A stretch of DNA of 64,000 bases from Bog-257 sp963834135 (GTDB lineage Bacteria > Acidobacteriota > Terriglobia > Terriglobales > Acidobacteriaceae). The stretch spans positions 372,001 through 436,000 of the forward strand of contig CAWIAN010000007.1 in assembly GCA_963834135.1 (NCBI GenBank), read 5' to 3'. This document shows, in pieces, positions 17,123 through 25,500 of the stretch. The position numbers and the translations under genes were made by a program. Position 1 is the first letter of the stretch; each line of letters begins with the position of its first letter. The notes under the pieces were generated by a model. That model had not been told where the DNA came from. It did not search any database and was given only the letters and a program-made list of their open reading frames with translations.

Positions 17123-17148
17123 GAGAGCGGACCCTCGGGTCCGCTCTC
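17123..17148 (+). terminator. Stem-loop terminator after gltA
   Basis: A perfect 11-base-pair stem (GAGAGCGGACC/GGTCCGCTCTC) closed by a CTCG tetraloop, 24 bases after the gltA stop. The following T-run is poor (GCTCTTTGG), so efficiency is uncertain. Confidence 0.65.
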
Positions 17149-17168
17149 GCTCTTTGGTCGGAATCTTC

Positions 17169-17240
17169 GGTGGAAGAGCTGGCCTTCAGGCCAGCGTCGG
17201 GGCTGCAATTTCCGATTGCAGAGCCGGCTTTAGCCGGCGG
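17169..17240. repeat. Palindromic GGCCTTCAGGCC-type repeat
   Basis: Contains GGTGGAAGAGCTGGCC followed by TTCAGGCCAGC, then GCTGCAAT/ATTGCAG and GCCGGC/GCCGGC short dyads. The left end is nearly identical to the left end of the element at 20274-20440, so the two belong to one repeat family. It sits between gltA and the small membrane protein gene. Confidence 0.6.
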
Positions 17241-17243
17241 CAT

Positions 17244-17453
17244 TTACCAGGCCTGGCGTGGTCCTCGCAAAATGCGGGCTGGCAGGAAGATGATCGCCTT
17301 GAACAACTCCAAAACACCCTCCACCGCAATCCCTAAAAGCCGGAACGGCAACAGAATCAACCACACGATCGGATAGAGAAACAGGAAGAGTAGAGCCAGT
17401 GGCCAGCAGAAGATCAGCAGGATGCACCAAAGCAGGAACGTAAGCATGACCAT
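17244..17453 (-). CDS. Small two-helix membrane protein
   Basis: A 69-residue, strongly hydrophobic protein predicted to cross the membrane twice: a first segment in MLTFLLWCILLIFCWPLALLF and a second in LFLYPIVWLILLPFRLLGIA. It ends with an amphipathic, basic tail (FKAIIFLPARILRGPRQAW). Two ATG codons are close together; the second (17447) has AGGTGA at better spacing and may be the true start. The short conserved-looking C-terminus and clean frame support a real gene, though no function is known. A repeat element lies immediately beyond its 3' end. Confidence 0.6.
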   Translation of the reverse strand: MVMLTFLLWCILLIFCWPLALLFLFLYPIVWLILLPFRLLGIAVEGVLELFKAIIFLPARILRGPRQAW

Positions 17454-17534
17454 TCACCTGCTTAAAGGTACGACATCCGGCTGCGAAAAGTTCCGCGCTG
17501 CCTGACCGCTGCCTCCCGAGTTCCCGTACCTGGA

Positions 17535-20090
17535 CTACTCCACGCGCAATGCCTTTACCGGCTCGATCGAGGCTGCACGCCGGGCGGGCACGGCTCCCGC
17601 AATCAGCGCACAGAGCGCCAGCGCGCCAACCGCGAACCCGAGAGCCGCCGGACTCCAGCCCGACACTCCGTAGAGCTTATGAGCCATCAGGTGTCCAGCC
17701 AGGATCGCCAGCGGCACGCCGATGATCAGCCCGATGCCGATCTGCGAGAATGCACCGCGCAGCACCATGGCTACGACGTTACCGCGATCGGCACCCAGCG
17801 CCATACGAATTCCGATCTCGCTGGTGCGCCGGGCGATGTTATAAGCCGTCACGCCGTAAAGTCCGATGGATGCCAACAGGAGAGCCAGCACACCGAAGAG
17901 CTCGGTCAACCGCGCAATCAGTCTTTCCTGATTGAAAACGCGCACGACCTGCTCGCCAAAGCTGTGCATCTCGAGGATGCTCAGGTTCGGATCGATCCCG
18001 GTAAGCACCTGCCGCACCTGAGGACCGATTTCGGCCTGCGCTCCCAAGTAGTGAATTTCGATCATGGTGGCATACTCCGATTGCACCTGCATGCGTTCGT
18101 AAAGCGGCTCCGTGAACGGAATGTTCTGGAAGTACGGCAAGAAGAACATCGGATTCTGAACGTAGTCACTGTTCGGACTGCGGTAACGCGTATCCTTCAC
18201 CACGCCCACGATTTCGAAATCCCCACTGTGTCCGGGATCGCCAAATCCGAAGTGCTGCCCGATGGGATCGTCCTTGGGAAAGAACATTTTCACGAAGCTC
18301 TCGTCGACGACAGCCACGTGTTGCGAAGTCGCGGTATCTTGCTCGCCGATTACCCGACCGCGCAGCAGCGCCGTACCGATGGTCTGGAAATAATTGGGAC
18401 TCACGCGCAGCCAGCCGACTCCCTTACCCAGCGTTGACTCCGGCGTCCGTCCCTGAATCAGAATATTGTCGTTCCAACTGTCGCCATCCTGAGGGCTATA
18501 CATGGAATAGCTCACGCTCTGCACGCCCGGGATCTGTCCGAGCCGGTCGCGCAACTGCTGGTAGAGTCCGGGCAAACGCTCTGGCGAGTACCCCGCGGTT
18601 ATCGGATCGATCTGCACCATCAGCCGGTTGCCGGTATCGAAACCGAAGGAGAAGGTTTCCATGTTGCGCAGGCTCTCCGTGACCAGACCTGCCATCGCCA
18701 GCAAGACCAGCGACAGCGCAGCCTGTGCGATCACGAGTGACTTCTGCGGCAGGGAAGAGTGATCGCGGGTGGAACGATTTGCCCCGCGCAGAGCTTCTGC
18801 CGGATCGGAACGCGAAGCCAGGTACGCTGGCGCCACTCCGAAGATGATTCCGGTGATCAGCGAAAGCCCAAAGGCGAAAGCTAACACAGCCGGAGAGGGG
18901 CTGGCGCTGATGGGCACGAAGTTCGAGCCGCGGAATGCGAGCAACAGAATTGCGCGCGTTCCCACATGTGCGAGGAGTAGTCCAGCCGCACCGCCGAACA
19001 GCGCCAGCAGGACACTCTCGGTCAGCACGCCGCGGATCAGTCGGGTGCGACTGGCGCCCAGAGCCACTTGTACCGCGCTCTGGCGGCGGCGAGCGGTAGC
19101 GCGCGCCAACAACAGATTGGCCAGGTTGCCGCAGGCGATCAGGAGCACCAGAACCGAGGCGCCGATCAACATATAGAGCCCAGCCTGATAACGGTGCCTC
19201 ATTCTGGTGATACCGGAGCCGCCGGGACCGATCTTCATGACCTGCTGCGGAATCTTCGCCCGTTCCGTCGGTGAAAGAAGACTGGAAGCCGAGGGGAGCC
19301 ATTGCCGCAACTCCGTCGTGATTTGCGCGTCAACTTGAGAAGGTTGCACTCCCGGCTTCATGCGGCCGATCAGGTAGAGCCAATGCTGATTGTCAATGTG
19401 CAGAATCGAGCTGTTCTGGTTGATGACCGGCTCGAACGCGATCGGAATATAAAAATCCGGCGGATCCTCCCGCAACCGATCTCCGAAGAATCCCGGAGGC
19501 GTGATGCCGATGATGGTGAACGGCTTCCCGTCAATCATGAAATTCGAACCCACAACCGAGGGGTCGAGTCCGTAGTGCTGTTGCCAGGCGCGATAACTCA
19601 TCACAGCCGTGGGAGGCGCGCCTTCTCGGTCGTCCTCGGGAGTGAACATGCGACCGGCAAAAGGCTGAATGCCGAACGTGGAAAAGTAATTGCCGGTGAC
19701 GAACTCGCTAGGAAAAGTCTCCGCAGCTTGGCCTGAGCTACCGGCGCGAACGCTGACCCGGGGCTCGTTCGCCTGGAAGGCAGCAATCTGTTCAAATTGC
19801 GGAGTGTTCTGGAGGATGTGTTGATACAGGGCGTAAGAAACCAGGCCCCAGCCGCCGTCGTCGTTTTGCAGCCCGCCATAGACGCAACAAATATCGTTGT
19901 CACCGATACGGTAAAGCTGCGAGGGATTGGACACCGGCAACGACTTCAGCATCACCGCGTTTACCAGCGTAAAGATTGCGGTGTTGGCTCCGATTCCCAG
20001 AGCCAGAGTCAACACAGCCGTGATGGTGAAACCTGGCGCCTTCCGCAGTTGACGAAGCGCGTACCGGATATCCTGCAGGATCGTTGACAT
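17535..20090 (-). CDS. Acidobacterial orphan permease (ADOP type, duplicated MacB/FtsX domains)
   Basis: An 851-residue protein of the acidobacterial duplicated orphan permease family. It starts with MSTILQDIRYALRQLRKAPG and a first membrane helix (FTITAVLTLALGIGANTAIF). A periplasmic MacB-type core domain (about 50-300) precedes three helices (around 310-430). A second helix plus core domain (about 455-690) precedes a last three-helix FtsX block (about 735-845). The end PARRAASIEPVKALRVE is typical of MacB-like permeases. Family members lack a neighbouring ATPase, as here. The ATG at 20090 is preferred over a TTG at 20102. Role unknown; a mechanotransmission or export role is inferred from FtsX/MacB relatives. 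Confidence 0.93.
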   Translation of the reverse strand: MSTILQDIRYALRQLRKAPGFTITAVLTLALGIGANTAIFTLVNAVMLKSLPVSNPSQLYRIGDNDICCVYGGLQNDDGGWGLVSYALYQHILQNTPQFEQIAAFQANEPRVSVRAGSSGQAAETFPSEFVTGNYFSTFGIQPFAGRMFTPEDDREGAPPTAVMSYRAWQQHYGLDPSVVGSNFMIDGKPFTIIGITPPGFFGDRLREDPPDFYIPIAFEPVINQNSSILHIDNQHWLYLIGRMKPGVQPSQVDAQITTELRQWLPSASSLLSPTERAKIPQQVMKIGPGGSGITRMRHRYQAGLYMLIGASVLVLLIACGNLANLLLARATARRRQSAVQVALGASRTRLIRGVLTESVLLALFGGAAGLLLAHVGTRAILLLAFRGSNFVPISASPSPAVLAFAFGLSLITGIIFGVAPAYLASRSDPAEALRGANRSTRDHSSLPQKSLVIAQAALSLVLLAMAGLVTESLRNMETFSFGFDTGNRLMVQIDPITAGYSPERLPGLYQQLRDRLGQIPGVQSVSYSMYSPQDGDSWNDNILIQGRTPESTLGKGVGWLRVSPNYFQTIGTALLRGRVIGEQDTATSQHVAVVDESFVKMFFPKDDPIGQHFGFGDPGHSGDFEIVGVVKDTRYRSPNSDYVQNPMFFLPYFQNIPFTEPLYERMQVQSEYATMIEIHYLGAQAEIGPQVRQVLTGIDPNLSILEMHSFGEQVVRVFNQERLIARLTELFGVLALLLASIGLYGVTAYNIARRTSEIGIRMALGADRGNVVAMVLRGAFSQIGIGLIIGVPLAILAGHLMAHKLYGVSGWSPAALGFAVGALALCALIAGAVPARRAASIEPVKALRVE

Positions 20091-20273
20091 CCTTACCCCC
20101 AAGCTTTGAAATGCACGCGGGAAGCCATCCGTTGGTCTGATAAGTTACTGTAAATAGGTTGGTTAACAACCACTCGCCATGGGTAGATGAGGGAGCCTGT
20201 CCGCGAGCGGGTTGGCGTGTCCGAAAACGAACGGTAGCCAGACGGCGCTTAAGGTATTCGCCGATGTTCTGAG

Positions 20274-20440
20274 GGTGGAAGAGCTGGCCTTCAGGCCAGT
20301 GTTGAAACGTTTTGCTCGAGAAAGAGAGTCGGCTTTCAGCCGACGACAGCATCGTGGATCGAACCCCGTGGCGTCGGCTGGCGCCCACTCACCTGAGGTG
20401 CGTGGCAAGAGACGCCGGCCTGAAAGCCGGCTATTCCACC
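20274..20440. repeat. 167-base element with 24-base inverted ends
   Basis: The left end (20274-20297) starts GGTGGAAGAGCTGGCC and ends TTCAGGCC. The right end (20417-20440) is its inverted copy with about 21 of 24 positions matching (ends GGCTATTCCACC). Inside are further short dyads such as GTCGGC/GCCGAC. There is no open frame. The rest of this roughly 350-base gap (20091-20445) holds only the promoter region of the orphan permease gene. It lies six bases beyond the 3' end of tyrS and looks like a non-autonomous mobile or REP-like element. Confidence 0.7.
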
Positions 20441-20445
20441 GCGAT

Positions 20446-21705
20446 TTAGAGACTCACCGAAACCTTGATCATCTTCTTGCCGGCACGCAGTGTGAACTCG
20501 GCACCGAGCTTTACCGACGTGACGATCTCGGTCTTCAACTCTCCATCGACTTTTACGGCGTTCTGCTTTACCTTGCGCAGACCATCGGTGACCGAAGTTG
20601 CCAGGCCAGTGCGCGCGAGCAGCTTGTCGAGCTTCACCTGGACCACGCCATCGCTGACCGCCGCATTCGGTGCTGCGATTTCTTCAAACGGTACAGCGAC
20701 CACCGGCAGATCTTCCGGCACTTCATCCTTCTGGAACATGCGCGACCAGTCCTGCGCTGCCTGTTCCGCCGCTGACGGTGAATGGAAGTCGGCGACGATA
20801 CGCTTGCCCAGCTCCTGCTTCAGGCGCATTGGATGCGCCGTTCCGGCGGCGACATCGATCTTCATTCGCTCAATGTCGGCCATGCTGATATCGGTCAGCA
20901 GCTCGTAGTAACGCCACATCAAGTCGTCGGAGATCGACATCACTTTGCCGAACATCTCCTGCGGCGCCTCGGTGATGCCGATGTAATTGCCGTAGGACTT
21001 CGACATCTTCTGCACGCCGTCAGTGCCTTCCAGCAGCGGCATAGTCAGCACGATCTGCGGCGGCTGGCCGTAGTGGCGTTGCAGCTCGCGTCCCATCAGC
21101 AGATTAAATTTCTGATCCGTGCCGCCGAGTTCGACGTCGGCCTCAAGTGCGACCGAGTCATAGCCCTGCGCCAGCGGATAGAGCAGTTCGTGCAGCGCGA
21201 TCGGCTTCTCTTCCATGAAGCGCTTGTGAAAGTCTTCCCGCTCCAGCATCTGCGAGACGGTGAACTTTGCCGCCAGTCGAATGATGCCTTCGTAGCCAAG
21301 TTTGTCGAGCCACTCGCTGTTAAAGCGGACTTCGGTCTTTTCTTTGTCGAGGATCTTGAAGACCTGTGATTTGTAAGTTTCGGCGTTCGCATCAATCTGA
21401 TCGCGCGATAGTGGCGGCCGCGTGGCCGAGCGCCCGGTGGGATCGCCGATCAGGCCGGTGAAGTCGCCGATCAGGAAAATGACGGTGTGACCCATATCCT
21501 GAAAATGTTTGAGCTTGCGGATGAGGACGGTATGACCCAGGTGCAGGTCGGGCGCGGTCGGGTCGAACCCAGCCTTCACGCGCATGGGCTTGTTTGTGGC
21601 GCGCGACTTCTCCAGCCTCTCGCGCAGATCAGATTCGCGGATGATCTCGAATGAGCCCTTGCGCAGGTAAGCCAGCTGCTCGTCAACCGGTACGAAGGAA
21701 GACAT
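20446..21705 (-). CDS. tyrS: Tyrosyl-tRNA synthetase
   Basis: A 419-residue class I synthetase that charges tRNA-Tyr. The ATP-binding HIGH-type motif is HLGHT near residue 57 and the KMSKS loop is near 233. The tyrosine site segments LYPLAQGYDSVALEADVELG and GGTDQKFNLLMGR are intact. The C-terminal 65 residues form an S4 RNA-binding domain (VQVKLDKLLARTGLATS). Overall it is of the TyrRS-2 (TyrZ) subtype. The ATG at 21705 is preferred over GTG at 21711. There is no ribosome-binding site; a perfect TATAAT lies eight bases upstream of the ATG, so the message may be leaderless. Confidence 0.97.
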   Translation of the reverse strand: MSSFVPVDEQLAYLRKGSFEIIRESDLRERLEKSRATNKPMRVKAGFDPTAPDLHLGHTVLIRKLKHFQDMGHTVIFLIGDFTGLIGDPTGRSATRPPLSRDQIDANAETYKSQVFKILDKEKTEVRFNSEWLDKLGYEGIIRLAAKFTVSQMLEREDFHKRFMEEKPIALHELLYPLAQGYDSVALEADVELGGTDQKFNLLMGRELQRHYGQPPQIVLTMPLLEGTDGVQKMSKSYGNYIGITEAPQEMFGKVMSISDDLMWRYYELLTDISMADIERMKIDVAAGTAHPMRLKQELGKRIVADFHSPSAAEQAAQDWSRMFQKDEVPEDLPVVAVPFEEIAAPNAAVSDGVVQVKLDKLLARTGLATSVTDGLRKVKQNAVKVDGELKTEIVTSVKLGAEFTLRAGKKMIKVSVSL

Positions 21706-21713
21706 AAGCACTG

Positions 21714-21719
21714 ATTATA
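21714..21719 (-). promoter_or_regulatory. Consensus -10 box of tyrS (leaderless candidate)
   Basis: TATAAT on the minus strand, eight bases before the tyrS ATG. A partial -35 (CTGATG, three of six consensus bases) lies 17 bases further upstream. Transcription would then begin at or within a base or two of the ATG. Confidence 0.6.
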
Positions 21720-21860
21720 AGGAATCAGCCTCTCGCCATCAGCGGAGGCAGTGTCGACAAAGGATTTGAGGGGTCAACTATTCAAACGCGGTGAGGCGGC
21801 GGCCACGGTATTCGGTGTTATCAGGGCCGGCGTCGCCGACCCTGACAGTGCTGTAGCGCC

Positions 21861-22706
21861 TTATTTCGTTCGGGTGCCGGTTTTCTTTTGTGGCGCCGGG
21901 TGACTCTTCACGGGTCGCTTCGCGCTCACGGGTGTCGAATCGACTGGCGACGTGACTTCGGAATTCGGCTTGGGTGCGCTGGGCGTGACGTCAAGTCCCT
22001 CGCCCTTGAAGATAGGGGAATCGACTCTCTTCAATCCCGCAGCCTCGACGATCGGGTCGGCCAGCCCATCTTCTCCCTCATCGCCTTCGCCTGTTGAGTC
22101 GTTGAAGAACTCGTCCACAAGACCTTCGGTGGGCGCGATGGTCCCAATCGAGAACGCGGGTTTCTCCATCGTCTCCAGGGCGGCGGTGAACGCGCGCATG
22201 TGCGTGATCTCGCGCGTCATCAGGAACTGCAAGGCTTCTTTCGTGCCGCGATCGTCGGTGAAATTGATGAGCCTTTCGTAAACGATCTTGGCGCGCGCCT
22301 CGGCGGCGATGTTGCTCCGAAGGTCGACCGCCAGGTCGCCAGTAATCTTGAGGTAGTCGGCCGTCCAGGCATCGCCCATGGAGTTGAACAGGGCCACGCC
22401 GCCGCCGCCGGCAATGGAAACCAGGGGATCAGCTTCCGCGGCTCCGCGTTCCGACTTCATCGGCTTAAGGTGCATTCGGATCAAGGCTCCAACCACCTCA
22501 AGATGGCTTAGTTCCTCAGTGCCAATGTCCATGAGTAAATCTTTGCGGGCCGGATCTTCGCAGTTGAATCCCTGGATCGAATACTGCATGGCTGCCGCCA
22601 GTTCGCCATTCGCTCCGCCGAATTGTTCAAGCAGCATATTGCCAAAGGCCGGATCGGGTTCACCGATGTTCACGGTGTACATCAGTTGCTTTACGTGGTG
22701 GTACAT
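21861..22706 (-). CDS. Manganese (non-haem) catalase
   Basis: A 281-residue di-manganese catalase that breaks down hydrogen peroxide. The ligands of the dinuclear site are in place: E35 (ANGELAAAMQYS), E65 and H68 (TEELSHLEVV), E136 (AAEARAKIVYERL) and H169 (REITHMRAF). The catalytic fold ends around 185. It is followed by a FNDSTGEGDEGEDG stretch and a long proline/lysine-rich C-terminal tail (about 215-281, ending KKTGTRTK), which is likely disordered and differs from the shorter family tails. The ATG has AGGAGG upstream, with long spacing. The gene stands alone between tyrS and the BASS-like transporter. Confidence 0.94.
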   Translation of the reverse strand: MYHHVKQLMYTVNIGEPDPAFGNMLLEQFGGANGELAAAMQYSIQGFNCEDPARKDLLMDIGTEELSHLEVVGALIRMHLKPMKSERGAAEADPLVSIAGGGGVALFNSMGDAWTADYLKITGDLAVDLRSNIAAEARAKIVYERLINFTDDRGTKEALQFLMTREITHMRAFTAALETMEKPAFSIGTIAPTEGLVDEFFNDSTGEGDEGEDGLADPIVEAAGLKRVDSPIFKGEGLDVTPSAPKPNSEVTSPVDSTPVSAKRPVKSHPAPQKKTGTRTK

Positions 22707-22951
22707 AGTTCGGAAATCCTCCTGGGAGTCTGAACACGAGAGCTGGTATGTGAGTGCGTTCAGCGCGGGCTTACTAGTACCTCAGAACCGAATGGCGCGG
22801 ATGGGGTTGCTCGTGACGCACACCGGATCGTGACACGCTTGAGCTGGAGGCGGATTTGTGAGATGCCCAAGTGGCCAAACACTGCGGGCTTCCCACAAAT
22901 CAAAACGACATTCCCGAGTGTCTGCCGTACTATGGGTCAGAACTAAAGCGC

Positions 22952-23800
22952 ATGCAACTGCTTCTCCCAGCCTCGATCTTCATCCTCATGGTTTCTGTCG
23001 GCATGAGCTTGCGCTTCGGTCAGGTCGTCGCCCATTGGCGCGGACGAGGTGCGAATACCTGGATACGTCTGCTGCTGGCAACGTTCATCCTTCCTGCTAT
23101 AGCCGCATTGATACTGGCACGCATCTTTCCGTTGACCCTGCGGGAAACGGGAGGACTGTTCATGGTAGGAGCCACGCCCGGGGCGCCGCTGCTGACCCGC
23201 AATCTCGCCCGTCGTGGCTTCGACATGCATCTTGCGGCTAGCTATCAGGTGTGGGGCGCGCTGCTCACGCCCATCATGATTCCGCTCATGACCTTCGCCG
23301 CCGGCAAACTTTATGACCGCACCATCTGGATCCCTCCTCGCATCCTCATCTGGCAGATCCTGGAGAAAGAGTTTCTGCCGGTGCTGGTGGGCATGCTGCT
23401 GGTACATTACGCGCCCGCGCTCGCGGCGAAGGCGCAACCAAGCGTAAATATCATCGGCAATGTGTTGCTGATCATGGTCTTCGCGGTGATGCTGTGGAAG
23501 ATGGGACCGCAACTCCGTGCGGTGACCCCCTGGGTTGCGTTGGCAGTGGTGCTCCTGATGATGGCGACGATTGGAGTGATGCACCTGCTCATACGAGGCG
23601 ATCCCGTGATGGTCCGCACATTTGCCGTGAGCAATGCTAACCGGCACGTCGGCCTGGCGCTTCTGGTTTCCGGGCGCTTTATGCATGCCCGCGAAGCTCT
23701 GCCTGTAGTTGCTTCTTACGCTATTGCAGTGGCGTTGATGATGGTCATCGCGCCCAGGATCTTCAAGTCGAAAGAACTTGTGCAAGCGGTCGCGGGCTGA
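22952..23800 (+). CDS. Bile acid:sodium symporter (BASS)-like membrane transporter
   Basis: A 282-residue integral membrane protein with eight to ten predicted helices. Two segments resemble the cation-binding crossover regions of the BASS fold: VGATPGAPLLTRNLARRG around residue 70 and TFAVSNANRHVGLALLVSG near 225. The family imports organic anions with sodium, or exports solutes in the related arsenite and auxin carriers, so the substrate is open. The frame is open from GTG at 22871, but the ATG at 22952 directly precedes the first helix. It has no strong ribosome-binding site. Divergent from the manganese catalase gene. Confidence 0.8.
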   Translation: MQLLLPASIFILMVSVGMSLRFGQVVAHWRGRGANTWIRLLLATFILPAIAALILARIFPLTLRETGGLFMVGATPGAPLLTRNLARRGFDMHLAASYQVWGALLTPIMIPLMTFAAGKLYDRTIWIPPRILIWQILEKEFLPVLVGMLLVHYAPALAAKAQPSVNIIGNVLLIMVFAVMLWKMGPQLRAVTPWVALAVVLLMMATIGVMHLLIRGDPVMVRTFAVSNANRHVGLALLVSGRFMHAREALPVVASYAIAVALMMVIAPRIFKSKELVQAVAG

Positions 23801-23806
23801 AGCAGG

Positions 23807-23905
23807 TAGAGCTGGCCTTCAGGCCACCGTGTGAACCGTTTATCTATTATCTAGGGATCAGAGTTGCCCCCGAAGCCGACGGCGCCAGCCTCGCTGAATG
23901 AGTTT
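23807..23905. repeat. Partial palindromic repeat (GGCCTTCAGGCC and GAGTTTTCAGCA ends)
   Basis: Starts GTAGAGCTGGCCTTCAGGCC and ends ATGAGTTTTCAGCAACC. The first part matches the family at 17169 and 20274; the end matches the right end of the element at 62129-62271. It fills the gap between two convergent genes. Confidence 0.5.
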
Positions 23906-23921
23906 TCAGCAACCCGACTCC

Positions 23922-24623
23922 TCAATGTGTCATGGGCTGAGGCTGTGCCTGCGCCACCGTGGCGCCACCCTCGTTGAAGTCGGCGATGTATGCGCTGCGA
24001 CGGCCGTGGTTGCTCCACTGCGAATCCAGGCCATCGCCCTGGAACTCATCCGTCAGCGCCACGGCCGAGGTGGCATTCTCCACCGTGGTCAACGGCGGAT
24101 AGAAGTTGGTCTCGTTCCCGCAGATGTGATCGTGATGATTGAGCGGCCGGGTGATGATCGTCGCCAGGTGTCCGGCGTGCAGCACCGCATGTCCCGCGTG
24201 ATTCTGGGGAACCTCGAGTATCACTGGCACGTAATCGACCCGCGCTATGTTCTCCAGAAGCTTGCCGCCCTCATGCTGCGCCAGCGCGATCAGCGCCTGC
24301 CGCTGCGCCGGGTTCGCAGCATCGTCGACCATCAGCACAGCCTGCGCGGGATACGGCTCGCCATAAGGATCGCCCAGCGTAGCTCGTGCGCGTACCGCTG
24401 CCGCCACTGTCAGTCCGTCGAGCCTCACGCCATTCCACGAACCTTCGGCAACATGCCACGCCAGTAGTGCCTCATTGCCAGTCAGCCCAGCCTCGCCGTT
24501 GGCAAAGCACTGCGCAACGTAAACGTCGGTGGAACGCGACTCGATGTAGTCGCCACGAATCTGCTGCGCCGCCAGCGAAATTGCGAAGCAAAGTAGCAGT
24601 GTGATGAGTGCGGTCTTTCGCAT
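23922..24623 (-). CDS. Exported DUF1326-like protein
   Basis: A 233-residue protein with a signal peptide (MRKTALITLLLCFAISLAAQQ) and a mature part resembling the DUF1326 family (GDYIESRSTDVYVAQCFANG, AWHVAEGSWNGVRLDGLTV). Its C-terminal half has several histidines in a cluster (NHAGHAVLHAGH, NHHDHICGN) that could bind a metal, though this is inference. The ATG at 24623 is chosen because it begins the signal peptide; a longer frame exists upstream. It is convergent with the BASS-like gene. Molecular function is unknown. Confidence 0.78.
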   Translation of the reverse strand: MRKTALITLLLCFAISLAAQQIRGDYIESRSTDVYVAQCFANGEAGLTGNEALLAWHVAEGSWNGVRLDGLTVAAAVRARATLGDPYGEPYPAQAVLMVDDAANPAQRQALIALAQHEGGKLLENIARVDYVPVILEVPQNHAGHAVLHAGHLATIITRPLNHHDHICGNETNFYPPLTTVENATSAVALTDEFQGDGLDSQWSNHGRRSAYIADFNEGGATVAQAQPQPMTH

Positions 24624-24849
24624 AGCCGTGGGACTCCTCGACCCCAAGTGTTCCTATTTTAGATGAACAGAATGGAGCCCGTGCCGCACAATCGGCGCGT
24701 ACATGGGAAGCTGAAACCGATGCAATCGAGATATCGGGTGTGCAGGTCTTGCAGGTAACCCGCGTGCTTTATGGTTCAGAGGCGGCGTTAACCGACGACA
24801 CGGGCATCGCAGTGTTATTTTTTAAGCCGGTCCGTTAAGTTGTTATCGC

Positions 24850-25302
24850 CTACTGCGGAACCATCGTAAACGTGCCTTGCGACGCTTTGCAGGCCTGGCT
24901 GGCGCCGTTGGTGTAGTTGCCTGAGAGCGCATTGGTCGTGGTGCTCAACGATCCCCTCATGCTGATGATGGTATTTGTAGACGTGTCTGTGACCGTCATC
25001 GTGAAGCTGTTATCGGCGGCTACCGTACCCGTCGCCCTCAGGCTGAGGGCGTCAATGCACATGTCGCTGGGCTGGGCCACACTCCCGTTGTAGGCAATGG
25101 AACCACCGCTGTACGTCGAACTGCCCAGTTGCGACATCGCCAGGGCGTAGACATACGCAGGGGTAGCATTGTTGGTCGGATACATTGCGACGTTCCAATT
25201 GCCGAATAATCCGACATTGGATGGATTGCTTGCGCCTGTGCCGCAACCTGCGACACAAGCGAGCAGAAAAACGGGAAGCAGGATCGATCGGCAGTATTTC
25301 AT
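24850..25302 (-). CDS. Small lipoprotein of unknown function
   Basis: A 150-residue protein with a lipoprotein signal: hydrophobic MKYCRSILLPVFLLACVAGC, with VAGC as the lipobox. The mature part has the serine/threonine/asparagine-rich composition of a small beta-sandwich or beta-barrel (FGNWNVAMYPTNN, ATGTVAADNSFTMTVTDT) and three further cysteines (C82, C136 near QACKASQ). Such small lipoproteins are common in acidobacteria. It is divergent from the aminotransferase-fold gene. No function can be assigned. Confidence 0.7.
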   Translation of the reverse strand: MKYCRSILLPVFLLACVAGCGTGASNPSNVGLFGNWNVAMYPTNNATPAYVYALAMSQLGSSTYSGGSIAYNGSVAQPSDMCIDALSLRATGTVAADNSFTMTVTDTSTNTIISMRGSLSTTTNALSGNYTNGASQACKASQGTFTMVPQ

Positions 25303-25487
25303 AGGAATCGGAAGCTCAATCCAAGTCGGCGGGGTCCGCTAAGAGTTCCACTCGTGAGATCCGCAATAACGTAATAACCCTGCCCCATATCCAGAGTTGC
25401 GCAGATCACGATTTGTTCAAAACATTGTTTCTTATCCTCGAAAACACTCCCAAACCCATGCCCTGGGTGACCATGGTTCGTACCCGT

Positions 25488-25493
25488 TACAAT
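25488..25493 (+). promoter_or_regulatory. -10 box of the class V aminotransferase-fold gene (leaderless candidate)
   Basis: TACAAT, seven bases before the ATG at 25501. A weak -35 (GTGACC) lies 15 bases upstream of it. No ribosome-binding site is present between the -10 box and the start codon. Confidence 0.5.
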
Positions 25494-25500
25494 ATCCCTC

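Noticed and set aside
17679..18437. 252-residue open frame on the plus strand
   Set aside because: It lies fully antisense to the well-supported orphan permease and has no family features; GC-rich shadow frame.
18496..19302. 268-residue minus-strand frame in another phase
   Set aside because: Inside the permease gene; its composition (Arg/Gly/Ser-rich) is that of a shifted frame of coding DNA.
20091..20273. T-box or riboswitch near tyrS
   Set aside because: The gap beyond the 3' end of tyrS contains no T-box signature; the tyrS upstream side has a -10 box too close to the start for a leader RNA.
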